Shown here piece after piece: positions 50,611 to 63,610 of a stretch of 64,000 bases of DNA. Position 1 is the first letter of the stretch, and every line of letters starts with the position of its first letter. A program made the translations under genes and the position numbers. Source of the stretch: Salminus brasiliensis (lineage: Eukaryota; Chordata; Actinopteri; Characiformes; Bryconidae); contig NC_132891.1 of assembly GCF_030463535.1 (NCBI RefSeq), positions 9,943,449-10,007,448 on the forward strand. The letters run 5' to 3'. The notes beneath the pieces are model-generated. The model searched no databases. It was given only the letters and a program-made list of their open reading frames with translations, and was not told the origin of the DNA.

Positions 50611-52659
50611 TTTTTTTTTTCATATTAATATGTTGACATATAACCCAAAGGATGGTTTGATACTCTTCCTGCAATCAGTGAAGATGGTAGGTTTCTACAC
50701 CTTCATACCAGTTACATTCACCCATATTAAAAATGAGAACTGTTGGTCTGTTGAAAGCTTCAAGAGTTCTCCTCTTCTCCTCATGTCAACAGCATCTCTC
50801 CATTGCTGTCTCATTTCTACATTTGACCTTTTGGGGAATGCTGCCGCATTGTGTGTTTAGCTGGCGCGAGAAATCCTCACAACCCATAGATTTGTAGATA
50901 GAGCAGCTTGGGCAGAGTGGCTGCACCATTGCTGGAGGGCAGGGATCACTGGCAGACAATGACTCTTCACACCTTTTTTATCCCCCTTCTATCAGTCTGA
51001 CAAGAGACGTATCTCACAGAGCAGCCAGACTCACTGAGCCCGAGGCAATGAAAATGAAGGAGAAGAGCAGGAAAGGTGAAGAAAAGACAGAAGAACGGGT
51101 GGGCCGAACAAGTGTGTCTGCTAACATCAAAGGTATGACAAGACACCGTCATCAGTCTTTCATCACAAGACCTGTTGAGAGGTAAGAAAGCAGGCAGTAA
51201 GTATATGGATATCTGCTTTATTGAGGCACATGTACACTCACTCACTCACTCACTCACTCTCTCTCTCTCCCATACACACACACACACACACTGACTCACA
51301 CTAACAACCACCTTAGCTATTGTTCTAAAATGGAAGTCAGGCGAAATTGAGAAGTGTGTTTTCATAAGTACATCCGTGCTAGAATCTGTCGAGACAGGTC
51401 CTCACCAAGAGGGCATTCTCTGAAAAATCTGGCACCCAATCAAAGACAGTATTAAAACAAACACACCCTTCTCACATCCGCCTATTCAGTCAAAGTAAAC
51501 ACGCAAGAAGATAATTCACAGCGAACCCAAACACACTGCCGTACTAATTTAGCCTCCAAAACTACTGCTGATTCCCACTGGAGAGGTAAAGTGAGGCCTG
51601 CTCTCCACAATGAGGGCAGTTTTTTTTACATCCACGCTGACTAGCTTGACCTGTTCGTATGGGGTGGAGATCTGTGCTGGAGTGTGTACTGCATGTGTAC
51701 GTATGTTACCATGGGTAGGAGGCAGCTGTACACTTGAGGGAATGGTGTGGGTGGGTGGTTATGGGGATAGGTCATGATTTGACTGGGGGGGAGAAACCAA
51801 AGAAGAGCGCAGCTGTATTAGAATCTAGCCAAGCCAAGCAGCACAACCGGCATCCAAGGACATAATAATGGATGAAGGAGAGATTAAAGGAAACAAGGTC
51901 GACTAAATACGTGAAAAGCAGGATGAAGTGGTGAAGTAGAGAGAGGATGGGCGGGAGTACCTAAAATGCCTAAAAATAAAGTATCTTAATTGTCAAGAAG
52001 GATGTTTGTGAATGATTGTGTGGGGAACCTTGTGTGGGGAACCCGTCCTACATTCTTCTGTCCAAATGTAGAGATGTATTGCCAGTAGAATAGGACTGTC
52101 TGGACTAGAGAGAACTGCTATTTCTGAGGGAACATCTCATGCTGAAAAAAAATCCAACAACTGTTTTACTGCAAAAGACCATCAGGACGATTTAGCAGCC
52201 TCTGGAGTGGTGGTGCATGTCTGTTCTACTGTGCAGTGACACCTGTCAAATATGACATTTATTAAATGAGTAATGAGAAGAAATTGTTTGTGTCCTCAGT
52301 ACAAAACTATCTCAAGAGAAACAAGCTGATTGTTTTGCAATGACCCTTTACAGCCCCCTGACCTAAACTTCAAATATCTGTGGCTGGAGCAGTGTGTGAA
52401 ATGAGGCCCAGGAATCTCTGAGAACTAGGAATGCTTTGCAAAGAAGAATGGACGAAACCCCCTCCCACCTCCAAACAAGAACGGAGAGTTTCTTTGCTGG
52501 CTGCAAAAAGCGTTTACAAGCTGTGATACTTGCCAAAAGGGATTTTTCTAAATACTGAAAACTATTTTGGGGCCTATTTTTTGGTCATTTAAAACATGTA
52601 AAAGATGTAAATGTAAAATATATATATTTTTAAAGTGTCATCTTTAACTTACTAGTAAA
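50611..52659. other. Intergenic, no recognised gene
   Basis: Contains an ACTC/CT/CA compound microsatellite at 51236-51290 and one exon-like stretch at 50996-51132 (see findings). The rest is unrecognised. Confidence 0.4.
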
Positions 52660-52689
52660 CCATGTGGATAGATTCTTCAAGGCTATTAA

Positions 52690-53150
52690 AAAGAGTTCAT
52701 CCTGGTTTTGATGGAGTAACTTTCTCTACTATCCAGGGAAGAAGGCTTTCTAGTAGATTTCGAGGCACCACTGTGAGGATTTGATAGCATTCAGCGAAAA
52801 GAGCGTTAGTGAGGTCAGGGTGTTGGATGATCACCACCCCACATCGCCTCCAACTCCTTAACTTATCACAAAAGTATTAGATGTAGCACCATCATCATCA
52901 GCATCATCACAGTTTTACTGCTTAATGATGGGGGGCTTTACACCCCTCTAGCCCACGCCTGGCATTCATGTTTATCTGTTCTAGAGAGTCCTATCCTACT
53001 GGCAGTGCTTCTCTAGAGGGGCTAGACGTTGTAGAAGTTGTGTGTGTGCATTTGGACATCTGCAATGTCTCAATGGGTGCAATATAAAGTAGCTCAGTGC
53101 ATTAATTAGAAGGGCTGTCCACAAACATTTGGAAATATAATGTATCTTTT
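52690..53150 (+). mobile_element. Tc1-type MITE, copy 5
   Basis: Internal CTGTGAGGATTTGATAGCAT and the end GGGCTGTCCACAAACATTTG match copies 1 and 3; the left terminal repeat has decayed. Confidence 0.65.
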
Positions 53151-53934
53151 CACAGTAACATAATTTGATCTGTGGTGTCCAAACTTTTTCATACTACTGT
53201 ACCACTGTATAGCAGTTGCATAGCATTGTGGCCATTGGTGATAAATGGAGAGGGGAAGGGGGTTAGGACAATTTCAAGGGCATGTGACTGACAGGGGTCC
53301 TAAAAATGTGTCAATTGAGTATTTTTGCAGAATTTTTAGAGTTGTGGGGATCAGTATAATATCTTTTCATTGGGCCCAAAATCCTTGGCAGTGCCTTTGA
53401 TAGTGCCTCATTCTAAAAACAGGACTCTTCACAATACTTCAGTGTGAATTGGTGGAGCTAAATGTTATAGGCTGATGCCAAGAATCGTCAAGGAGTCTTT
53501 ATTTTTAAGAGTGTAAATCAAAAAAGGATAGATAAGAACTGACTTAATGAATAAAAGGAACACATTTCAAGAGGAAGAGGGAAGAAGGGAGAACAGACAT
53601 TAAGATTAGAAGGGAGGCCTCTGAGGAATCCTCACAATGTTAAAGCAGATATAAACACCCCTTTACAGGGCTGGTAGAGGGGAATGCTTTCTGTCTTATA
53701 GCGCTGGGCTTGATTTAGAGGCATGGGGGTTTTACGCCAGATCCTCAACATGGGAATGACTGTTACACACTGACTCAACACTGTGACTTTCTGAACGCTT
53801 TACTCACAAGCTAAACAGAGCGTCTTACATTAACACACCACTCCCCCTTGATGAAGTAGAGAAAATCAAATGAAAAAGTAAATAATAAAAAGGGCCCGGT
53901 CTGCTTGTTCCATGCAGATCATTGTGGACCTACA

Positions 53935-54425
53935 CAATAGTTTGAAATGTTTGTGGACATTCAGCTACTTTTAGTTGCACCCATTGCTGACACAGATGTG
54001 CAGATGCACACACACACACACACGAGAAGTATTACCAATACTATACGACTCTCTGGACCAGATAAACATGAACTTATCGGCACCGTGCCTAATGCCAGGC
54101 GTGGGCTAGAGGGGTATGAAGCCCTCCAGCATTGGAAGGGAACTGCTGTGGAACTGTGTTCTCTGGAATGATGAATGGAGCTCCATTCAATACTTTTGGG
54201 ATAGGTTGGGGTGTTATGGATGAGGGTGGGGTGGTGATCATCCAATATCCTCACCTTACTAATGTGCCTGTCGCTGAATGCAATCAAATCCTGACATCAA
54301 TACTCAAAAATCTAATGAAGCCAGTTACTCCAGCAAAAGCTGGATAAACTCTTTTTAATATCCTTGACTTTGGAAGAAACCGTAAAAGAGCAGGCACCCC
54401 AGCACTTTTGTCCAGTGTACAGTGA
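53935..54425 (-). mobile_element. Tc1-type MITE, copy 6
   Basis: Reverse copy: AAATGTTTGTGGACATTC at one end and CAGCACTTTTGTCCAGTG at the other, with a CA run inside. Confidence 0.7.
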
Positions 54426-56500
54426 TCCATTAAAATCAAGCATCTCCTCATTCGTCAGTTTGGGAGTTTTCTCAGGCATAAAACCTGAATTCCTTTCAAA
54501 CATGTGAAAGCCATCCTTTGTCCTTGGAATGTCATAAAACCATCAGATGTTCATTCATAGGCAGAAATACACATTATGTTTCCAAAGCAGGATCATCACC
54601 ATGCTGGCTTTTGAGAGCAACAGCTTGTTGAAGACTTTCACAAAGCTACATTTCATGTGCCAGAAACTTCTACAAAAAAATCTCAACGGAAAATCTATAA
54701 AGTGACTTCTGGTCCCTCAGAACTGGAAAACTCTGAATAGCAAAATAATGAAGCAGCTGTTCTGGTTCTCCAGTTGAGGACAGACAAGCTTACAGTAATG
54801 ATAACTCATAAAAACACCGGCATGAATGAAGAACTGGTAGTTTGGTAGTTTGTTTTAAATTACACATTTTAAAACAGCGAAGCTACGTACGGACATGCCG
54901 TTACAACTGTGCAGGAAACGTAATGATTGATTGCTTCCAGCGGCCAGTCTGCGTGATGGCCTTATGCATTCCAAACACTACTAGGATATCCTGATATATA
55001 TAGCTGTTATCATGCATGTGTAGGCCCTTGAACCTTTGGATGATTACTCTGTTATTACTGTTAAGATCTATTATTCAGCAACTACTGTGAATCATTCTAA
55101 CTAATGATGTGTACAGGTAAGCAGTTATAATGGAGAAGATAAGGAGTGTGGGCCCACACACAGGTCCTTATGGTTTAACCTAGAGATGTCCAATCGTTTT
55201 GTCTTGGGGGAGGGGGAGGGGCAAATACAATATTTGTTGGGGGCTTTGCACAACAATATACGGGTAAAAAGGTGGGTGTAGATTTCAAATTCAAACATTT
55301 TCTTACTGAAATACTTCCAAAATATCAATTTAAAAGCAAAATTATAATGTAAATTACATATAATAAATATATCTTCCCTTGTTGGCTGAGAGAGTGATTT
55401 AAAGGCAATTTTCTGGTGCACAGAAAAGGCACCAGTGTTAAATCCACTCTGTAGGTGTTATTGTTTAACACTTTTAAGTGTTTATTTCATTCTCACTGGC
55501 TAGAGTTAATTTAATACTTGTGTCAGGGTTGGAAAAGTAACTGTGTTTTAGTGCTGTTAGAAGAGAAACTCTGAATAGAGCTGATTTAACACTCCCCATA
55601 TCAGTCAGTTAGATCTCTAAAAAAAAACCCAACAAGCTCTGAATAGTGTTATTTTAACACTCGCCCAGTGCTGATTTTATCTTACTGAGGGTTTAAAGAA
55701 ACCCTATGTCTGTGTGTATTATAGCACTGTTACTGTGTTTATATAATTCTCACTATAGTGTATACCTTAATAACTAAATCAGCTCCTGCTTGTTCATATT
55801 ATATATATATTTTTTACTAATTAGGATACTAACAATTTTCATTGTTAAAACAGGTGTTGGACATTGGCACCATGCAGCCTGCAGGGGAAATGGTAGCTTG
55901 CTCTTGCTTATAACCCTGAGATCCTTATAACACTGAGATCCAGCAGTTACACCAAAATATAAAATACACAAATGGACACCCATGGGGAGGTAGATCAGGG
56001 GGAATGATAACGCAATGGTGGTTAGTGAGAGGGGGAACGGCACACCCAGTGCCTTTCAGAGTAGTTTTGAGAACTTTAGCCTTGAACATGATGAAGCTCA
56101 GACACAGAAGCTTTAATAGAGAAAATGCTTCAACAACCTTTTAAGAGATAAGAGGATGGATTAGTCACTGGGCTGAATTAAACAAGCTAAGAGAGGAAGA
56201 GGGATGAGGGAGGGGTGAGAGAATGAGAGTTATTTATGAGATTTAATCCAAATTGAGCAGAAATTAAGTGTGATCTAGGTGTTTCCTGCTCTAGAAGGCC
56301 TCTGAGCTCAACAGTAGCGACACTGTGTTTTATTTTGTGCTAAATAACAGCGCTAATACGTCACTAAAAAAGCACTATTTTCTACACAGCATCTGCAAAT
56401 GTGTATACAGAATCAGGTTTCATGCAAACAATATTACAAAATGTGTTTTATGTATTATTCTGTATCTGTTTGTTTGTTGTTGCAGGTTTTGATAAACTGG
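54426..56500. other. Intergenic with TTAACAC-type repeats
   Basis: At 55430-55690 short words GTGTTA and TTTAACACT recur in both orientations, suggesting a decayed foldback element. Otherwise unrecognised. Confidence 0.4.
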
Positions 56501-56539
56501 TGACGCTGCATCTCTTCCAATTGATGAATGTACCAGAAA

Positions 56540-56850
56540 AAGGGCCAATATAGAAAGTTATGGTCAATATTCTTCCCATCTCTTCTAGATCACCATCAAC
56601 TGTAAGTAGTATTATTGACAAGGTGAAGTGTTTAGGAACCACAGCAGCTCAGCCATGAAGTGTCAGACCACATAAAGTTACAGAGCAGGGTCACAGAGTG
56701 ACCCAGTGGAGAAAAGTCACCAACGCTCTGCTGACAACTGCAGAGTTCCAGACCTGCTGTTAGAGCTGCAAAGGGGGACCAACTCTATATTAATGCCTAT
56801 GGATTTAGAATGGGATGTCATACTAGCTCCTGTAGGTGTAGTGTGTAGGG
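56540..56850 (+). mobile_element. Second Tc1-type MITE family, partial copy
   Basis: Shares AAGTGTTTAGGAACCACAGC, CAACGCTC(T/C)GCTGAC and CCTATGGATTTAGAATGGGA with the fuller copy at 58150-58590. The apparent 118-codon frame over it is not a gene. Confidence 0.7.
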
Positions 56851-57757
56851 ATATTGCAGCTGTCACCATGTTTAAGCTGTATTTTAAGGATACACTGTTT
56901 GTTGTGGGAAGAGAAATCACCAGGCAGATTACAAGGCTACCTGTTGCATCAGCACTTAAAGTTAAATATGTCAACACTTGCTTTGAATCCCTCTGCACCG
57001 CAGGACTGTACTATTTCAGAAACCAACCACAGGGAATCCCACAAGTAGGCCCATACTTGTGAAATCAGTGGCATCAGATGTTATGAAACCTACATTCATC
57101 AAGCGTATTTTAAATGATAAATCAAACCTCATAAACAGCCTGTTTATGGTGAGCCCTGCATACCAACACATGGGAGCCAGATGGGAATCCATAAAATACG
57201 AGTGCTCATAACAATCCTTGAGTGTAGAAGGGAGTGGAAGTCAGGGCGGACAGAAAGACTGCCGACAGGGAAGTTATGGTGACGCAGGTGCTGAGGAACC
57301 ATATCGAAGGCCAGGAAGGCAGGGGGCATTCAGGCACTTCACAACAAAAACAGGATGGAGGGATGGAAAACTGGGTTTAGCTCCCTGAGTATTTTGGCTG
57401 TAGGTAGGCGGCCATTATTTATAGATGCCGCCTGGTGCTCATTAACACACAGGTCAAGGAAAGCACCTGATGGTACAGCACAGTGTTTTCAAATTCCAGT
57501 CCTGCACTGCAGACAGTTCCTTTTTTCCAGCAGATCTGATTAACAGACATATTTTCTAATGATCAAGGCTGAATTCATTTAGAAAGAGGTCAGTAAAGAG
57601 TTACTGTCAGAGCTTTGATTGGTCTGATGGTTCGACATGATTTGCCTGTGTTTAAAATGAACACAGCTTTGACAAATGTTCACAGGTTACAGCAAAGAGT
57701 GTGAAATTGAAACTTTTTAAATTTTTATTACATCCAGCATTTTGTATCATAATTCCC

Positions 57758-57993
57758 TGAAATTTACATTTATGGCATTTAGCTGACACTCTTATCCAGA
57801 GCGACTTACAAGGTTACTCGTATTATCAAGGTTGGCCAACCTAGTGTTAGGAGTCTTGCCTAAGAACGCTTATTGGTGTAGCGCAGACCGGGAATCGAAC
57901 CCCAGTCTCCCACATGGTGTGGTAGCTCACTGGCAGGTAGTGGTGTTATCTGTTGTGCCACACCAACCACCTCTGTTGTGCCACACCAACCAC
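57758..57993 (-). mobile_element. tRNA-derived SINE (family B), reverse orientation
   Basis: Starts TTTACATTTATGGCATTTAG, has GAGCGACTTACAAGGTTAC, and the reversed B box CCGGGAATCGAACCCC. The terminal 22 bp (TGTTGTGCCACACCAACCAC) is duplicated in tandem. Confidence 0.8.
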
Positions 57994-58149
57994 CAAATCA
58001 TAAGTGGTTTAGATAGACAAACATATCAACGACAAGCATCATTAGAAATGCACTTCACTGTGTGAACGTTAACATCATGAAGTTTTGAAGAGGTTTTGGT
58101 TTAGGTCACTATACCTTACAATTAAATATACTTATTGTACATTAATCAA

Positions 58150-58590
58150 ACTACATTATGTGGACAGAAGTATTGGAACACACCTCTTAATCATTCAATT
58201 CAGCTGTTTTATGCAGTCTCATTGCCACAGGTGCATAAAATCAAGCACCCAGCCATGCAGTCTGTGGTATGGTGCTGTAATAGGTGCCACCACTGCAATA
58301 AGACAGTTGGTGAAAATTCTTCCTACAGATATTCCATGATCAATTGTGAGTGGTATTATAGAAAAGTGGAAGTGTTTAGGAACCACAGCAACTCGTGGTC
58401 ACAGAGTACTGAGGAGCACATTGCATAAAAGTCTCCAACGCTCCGCTGACTGAATAACTGCAGTTCCAGACCTACTGTTAGAGCAAGAGAGGTTAAAGAG
58501 AGACCAAATCCATATTAATACCTATGGATTTAGAATGGGATGTCATAAAAGTGTAATGTGTAGGTGTCCAAATACTTTTGTCTTATAATA
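58150..58590 (+). mobile_element. Second Tc1-type MITE family, near-complete copy
   Basis: Begins ATTATGTGGACAGAAGTATT and ends GTGTCCAAATACTTTTGTC, imperfect inverted repeats. Confidence 0.75.
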
Positions 58591-61060
58591 CACTCTCTCA
58601 CTCATATACACATATATTGCCTTAAAGTTATTTACTTAGTTCCTGTCCATGGCCCAGTAGGCATTAGTGTGACTTCAGAAAGACGTTGAACTCTAACCTC
58701 AGACAAATGTTAAAATTAAGCTGAAAATGAAAATCAGGTTGGCATCAAAACCCAATGTTCGACAGACGTAAATTTTGGTTGAAAAATTAAAAATCACATA
58801 TCCGTCAAAAACCAACACTGACAATGATTTGCCTGTGTTTAAAATGAACACAGCTCATTTAGAAGACCAAATTCTTTACTTAATGCTCCATTAAAATGTG
58901 ATGTATTTTGCTTGCCTCTAAAATGATCTAATATGTCCCTGACCATATCACATTTCACCTCCGTCTCCCCACACTACTCTCTCCTACCTGTCAACACTCA
59001 GCTAGTACAGGGACCCTCCCTAATACTGTGTTTCACCAGATAGCCTCCTGATACAGAAGGGAGCATGTTGCTGGTTCTGGATGTTGTAGATCTAACTGTA
59101 AAGATTAGATAGTTGCTGTTTGCTGCAGAACATTTGGTAGTTCTCTGGCCTACAGCTACAGTATGTCAAATCAACACAATATTCCCAAAACCTGTTTTCA
59201 GTGCTGAAGTTATTGGAGCTGTAAAGCAGTCCGAGCAATCAGAAAAGCTTTGTGTGTTCATATAGTCATACTCTGTTGCTTACAATGTCTTTCCATTCTT
59301 GCATGCACTGAGAAAGCTGAGCTGAGTTTGGCAGCCTCCAGAGAGGTTACCATGCCCACTAGCATGCCCGCTACCCTCTCTGCCAGCTCTTCTCTCATGT
59401 TTCCTCGGTCATGGAGTTCCATAAGTCTAACAGTTGAGATCATATGCAGTGTAAGTGACTGTTGCTGCATGCTGTATTTGAATGTGAGATTTTGTAGATG
59501 AATGGGATTTTTAACCTGTTAAAACTAGAATTCATGGGAATACAATCGTAAAAAATAGAAACAAATAGAAACAAATAGAAACAAATAGAAACAAATTGAA
59601 ACAAATAGGACACCCCATGAAAAGCCTATGATTTTTTCATAATCATTTAGACATTTGATCTTTACAATATCTAACAATATTGAGAGATAGAGGTGATATA
59701 ACTAAATACATACAACTGAATGCGTTCTGCGGCCTGCTTTTGAGATGAACTTACTAGGACAACCTAATCTGGACATGTTAGCAGTTGTTCCATTTTGTTA
59801 TTATTTAGTGGACAGTGGACCGGCTGACTTCTGATTGTTCTGAGATCTTTTAAAATACCCATCTGCATCTACTACATTCTACTTTCTACCTTCTAAAGGC
59901 CACAGATAACTCTCTGGATCTGGCTCTCTATCATTCTATGGATGAATATCTTCACCACTCACTTCTGCAATCAGGAGCAAACCAAACTAAATGTCTGAGG
60001 TTAAAAGAAGACACAATAAATGGAAGGGTGTCCCAACCTTTTCCTCACAAAATTTGCATTTGTATTAATTACATCTGAACAAATAATGAAAGACATTTCT
60101 TCTGTTTTATGTGTTTAGTTATATTATCTCCATCTCTCAACATCAAATGTCCATATATTAAAATATGTTAAGAAAAGACAAGGATTTTAATGAAGTATCC
60201 CCATTTTTTCACATGACTTTGACATTAAATTGTGTTTTACGTAGGTCATCAGATTTTTTGAAGGGAGAAAATGCACCTTTTGGTCTTTTTTGCCAACTGT
60301 GTGGCATTAAATTTTTTCCTAATTGAGGATGTCAATGTCATGCAGCAGCACTTGACATGCAAGTCATTACTTTCACAAGCCTTGTTACACAATGGAGATT
60401 TTTATTTCCATCCAGAGCGCTCTGGAATGTGATTACATCAGATTCACTGTGTGCAACTGAATCAAGCTCTATGATGGATAGTGCATGGCTGATTTTCTCA
60501 TATAATAGACTCTTAAAGGGAAACAGTTATTTGGTCCTTCTTGACCCTATGAAGAATAATGTTTGGTAAGATAACTTGTTTATATTAACAAAAATAGAAA
60601 GTTACATTTTTTTAAAATTAGAACTTGCAAATACACAGATGTGAGGGTTCTCCTGTACAGTTAAAATATATAATAGTGGGGATTTGTGTCTTATCTCTGC
60701 AGCAGGTTTAGGCCCATCACTAAGGGTACATCACTAATTACACCCTTTAATAACAACTTTCTGTCAGGCATAACTCGAGGGTGTAAGTGCCTAACATTAC
60801 TTGCTTAACTGCAAGGATTTTGTTCTAAACCTCTGTGGTTATGGACCTTTCAGTTTATTGCGTCATATTTATCTTATGACACTGTGCTTTTATCTGCTCC
60901 CCGGCTAATGCACTACCCTCATGCATGAATGAACCATCGGTACCTATAACCATGTTGTTGGTTCGCCTATTTTCCTTCCTTGGAGCACTTCTGGTAGTCA
61001 CTGAACAATGCATACCAGATTAGAAACAAATCCACGAGACCTGCCTGATGTTTTGAAGAT
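58591..61060. other. Intergenic with weak exon-like frames
   Basis: Includes a period-10 repeat at 59557-59608 (five AAACAAATAG-like units) and a GC-richer minus-strand open stretch at 59290-59440. No gene recognised. Confidence 0.4.
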
Positions 61061-61442
61061 GTCTTGACCCAGTCGTCTAGCAATCACAATACAATGGGAC
61101 TCTCTGGAGCAGCACTGAGTTCACATGGGTTCACCATCTGCACGTCCAAGCGTCAGCTAGAAAGGAACAAAGTACACCTGTGTGATGAAGCTCTATCCAG
61201 TCCCTTTTGGGATGAGCTGGAGTGGAATTTGTGATCCAGACCTAATCATCCAGCATCAGTACCTGACTTCCCCAATGCTATCCAATGCTTACAGCAGTGT
61301 TCCAACATCTACTGTAAAGCCTTCCCAGAAGAGTAGAGGCTGTTACTACAGCAAAACGGGGGCAGACTGTGTATTAATACCCTTGATTTCAGGAGAAATG
61401 CTGGATGAGCAGGTATCTACAAACGTTTGGACATATAGTGTA
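61061..61442 (-). mobile_element. Tc1-type MITE, copy 7, joined to Tc1 sequence
   Basis: Starts with Tc1-like TCTTGACCCAGTCGTCTAGC and runs into the MITE body, ending CAAACGTTTGGACATATAGT. Confidence 0.6.
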
Positions 61443-63340
61443 CTGGCTGTGTTAGTTGTGGAAAAACTCACAGTGAGACAATCAGGATTGGACATTATTG
61501 TATATTCAGTGGGACAGAATCTAGAGAACAATATACCCTCGCCAGACTGGTCTTTCACAAGCACGCAGTCTGTGTTTGCTTACTAGGTGTGTTGAGGCAC
61601 GTCCCCCCTTTGTAGTTGACGGGGCTTCAGGTTCAAGACCTTTTGGTACCTTTGCCTTGCCTTATCTGTTCACTGTTTTATCTGTGCTTCTCTTCTTTCA
61701 CACCACTGATACATTGATTCAGTTCTGTGGCCAATCACAGACATCTGGAGCTCAGTAAAGACCTCAGGCTGTCTGGAATTAATACCAACAAACCGGATTA
61801 CCAGTAAATAAGTGCAGTTGTGTTGCCTGATCCACCCAGACACCTTGCACTCTTCCACCTTTGTTTAGCACTCTCCATATCAGCAGGCCAAAACATTCAC
61901 ATCTGTTAGACATACTGAAGTCCCCCCATCTGTTGAAAGACACGCTATTTCTGAGCACATTTATTTCAGCCTGGGACTGCAGACCTAAGCGCAATACTAT
62001 GACAGAAATTTCAGGGCTTCTTTAACTGGAAAGCGTGTCCAAATCTGAGCCTGTACTTATAATGCGTCTCAGACAAATAGCCGTGTAGGTTTTCAGAATG
62101 CTTTGCTCTGTTGTAGACAGGGGTGGGTAGTATTTAGCAGACGGTGATGTCTGGACATTGAATACATCGTCCTAAATGTATTCAATACTGTATAATATCG
62201 GCACTGTTTTCACTGTTTTTCTCTTTTTGGCATCTGGCTGTTGTCAGGATCTAATGATGAATGGACCAATAGAAATGCTCCAAAGTTTGACTATTTTTAC
62301 ATTGACTTCCATTAAAATCTAAAATCCTTACAGTTTGCATTACAATGACAATATCCAGAACACAGTTGCAATGCATTAATACATCTGCATAAGGCCCACA
62401 GGAAACCCTCTGCTGGTGTCACTTGCACCCACTGTAATTCACGCTTACAGTGTGCCAGTTTTCTACATGAAATATGGTAAAATGATTCATTAAAATTCAC
62501 TGACCATTTGAATGATGTTCAAACATTCTTCACATTTCTTTTCTTTTGTCTCGCCCCCCTGTTTCAGTTTACTGCTGCCCCCACAATCCCCAAGCAGGGC
62601 TGCCTAGACAGCTGTGCGATTTTCGGTAAATGATGATATCCCTAAAAACACCAAAGTCCAGTACAGCCCCAGTGCTAAGCTCACCACAGAGGGAGCATGA
62701 CAATTCAGTTCAATCACCTCTTAAAAGAGCTGAGATAAGTAGCTACCTATGCATAGTTACTAAATAGTTACCAAACAAGCACTGATGATGTTTCTTTCAA
62801 AGATAGCGGGTAGCGGGCCGGCCAAGAGGGGCCAATTTTGTTGAAATTGTGTTAGCGAGCCGTCATTTTCCACAGCGGCAGTGTTAGCGTTGCTGTTGTG
62901 ATGTAAGCCTCACTACCACATTGGCCGTTTGTTTTCATGGCTATCACGGAGTTAGCATTGGTACCGTGCCAGCTGCCGGCCTCGCTCAACATCACCACCG
63001 CGGTGTTATTCACAAGCCATGTTCATGTTCAGAAGGTCCTGGGCCCTTCACATCTAAAAACCAGTCAATATGTGGTCTACGTCCCAAGGCTCTTAGGGCA
63101 AAAATGCTACATGAAACATAATTTTTATGCCAGAGAACCTTTTTAAAATAGGAATCATATTTCGTCATATGGACGAAATACCATTAACAGAACTAGGCTT
63201 GTCTGATTTTTCTTGTTTATTTGGTATAAAGGTTCTGTAAATGGTTCTTTAACTCATTTCCATATGCAGCTACGTTTATGAAAATATGTTGGCTTTTTTT
63301 TTTTTTCATTTAGTCAATAATCTTATAATCATTCCTATTC
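61443..63340. other. Intergenic, nothing recognised
   Basis: Ordinary AT-rich sequence. Short open frames show no family resemblance. Confidence 0.4.
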
Positions 63341-63359
63341 CTCATTGGCAATACAGTGG

Positions 63360-63610
63360 AAGCTTCTGGAGCAGCTGCACATGGACCTAAGCTCACCCTG
63401 CCCCCCCAGTCATCGCAAAACCCCGCGGGCATTTGGGCTGTGAACAGTGGACCTGCGTTCTCTGGAGTGATGGGGCTCCATTCAGTACCTTTGCGATATG
63501 AGTTGGATAAGGGGTGCTGGTAACTACCCAACCTCACTAATTTGGTTGTGGCTCAGTGCAGTCAGATATTCACAGCAATGTTCGTACGCCTTCCTAGAAG
63601 AACCAAGGTA
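63360..63610 (-). mobile_element. Diverged Tc1-type MITE, copy 8
   Basis: GGGGCTCCATTCAGTACCTT, CCAACCTCACTAA and CAGCAATGTTCGTACGCCTT follow the order of the family in reverse orientation; both termini are lost. The remaining 390 bp to the window end are unrecognised. Confidence 0.55.

Noticed and set aside
56706-57062. 118-codon open frame on the plus strand
   Set aside because: Its first half is the body of a MITE that recurs at 58150-58590. No protein family resemblance.
57832-58065. 77-codon open frame
   Set aside because: Spans a family-B SINE and its flank; spurious.
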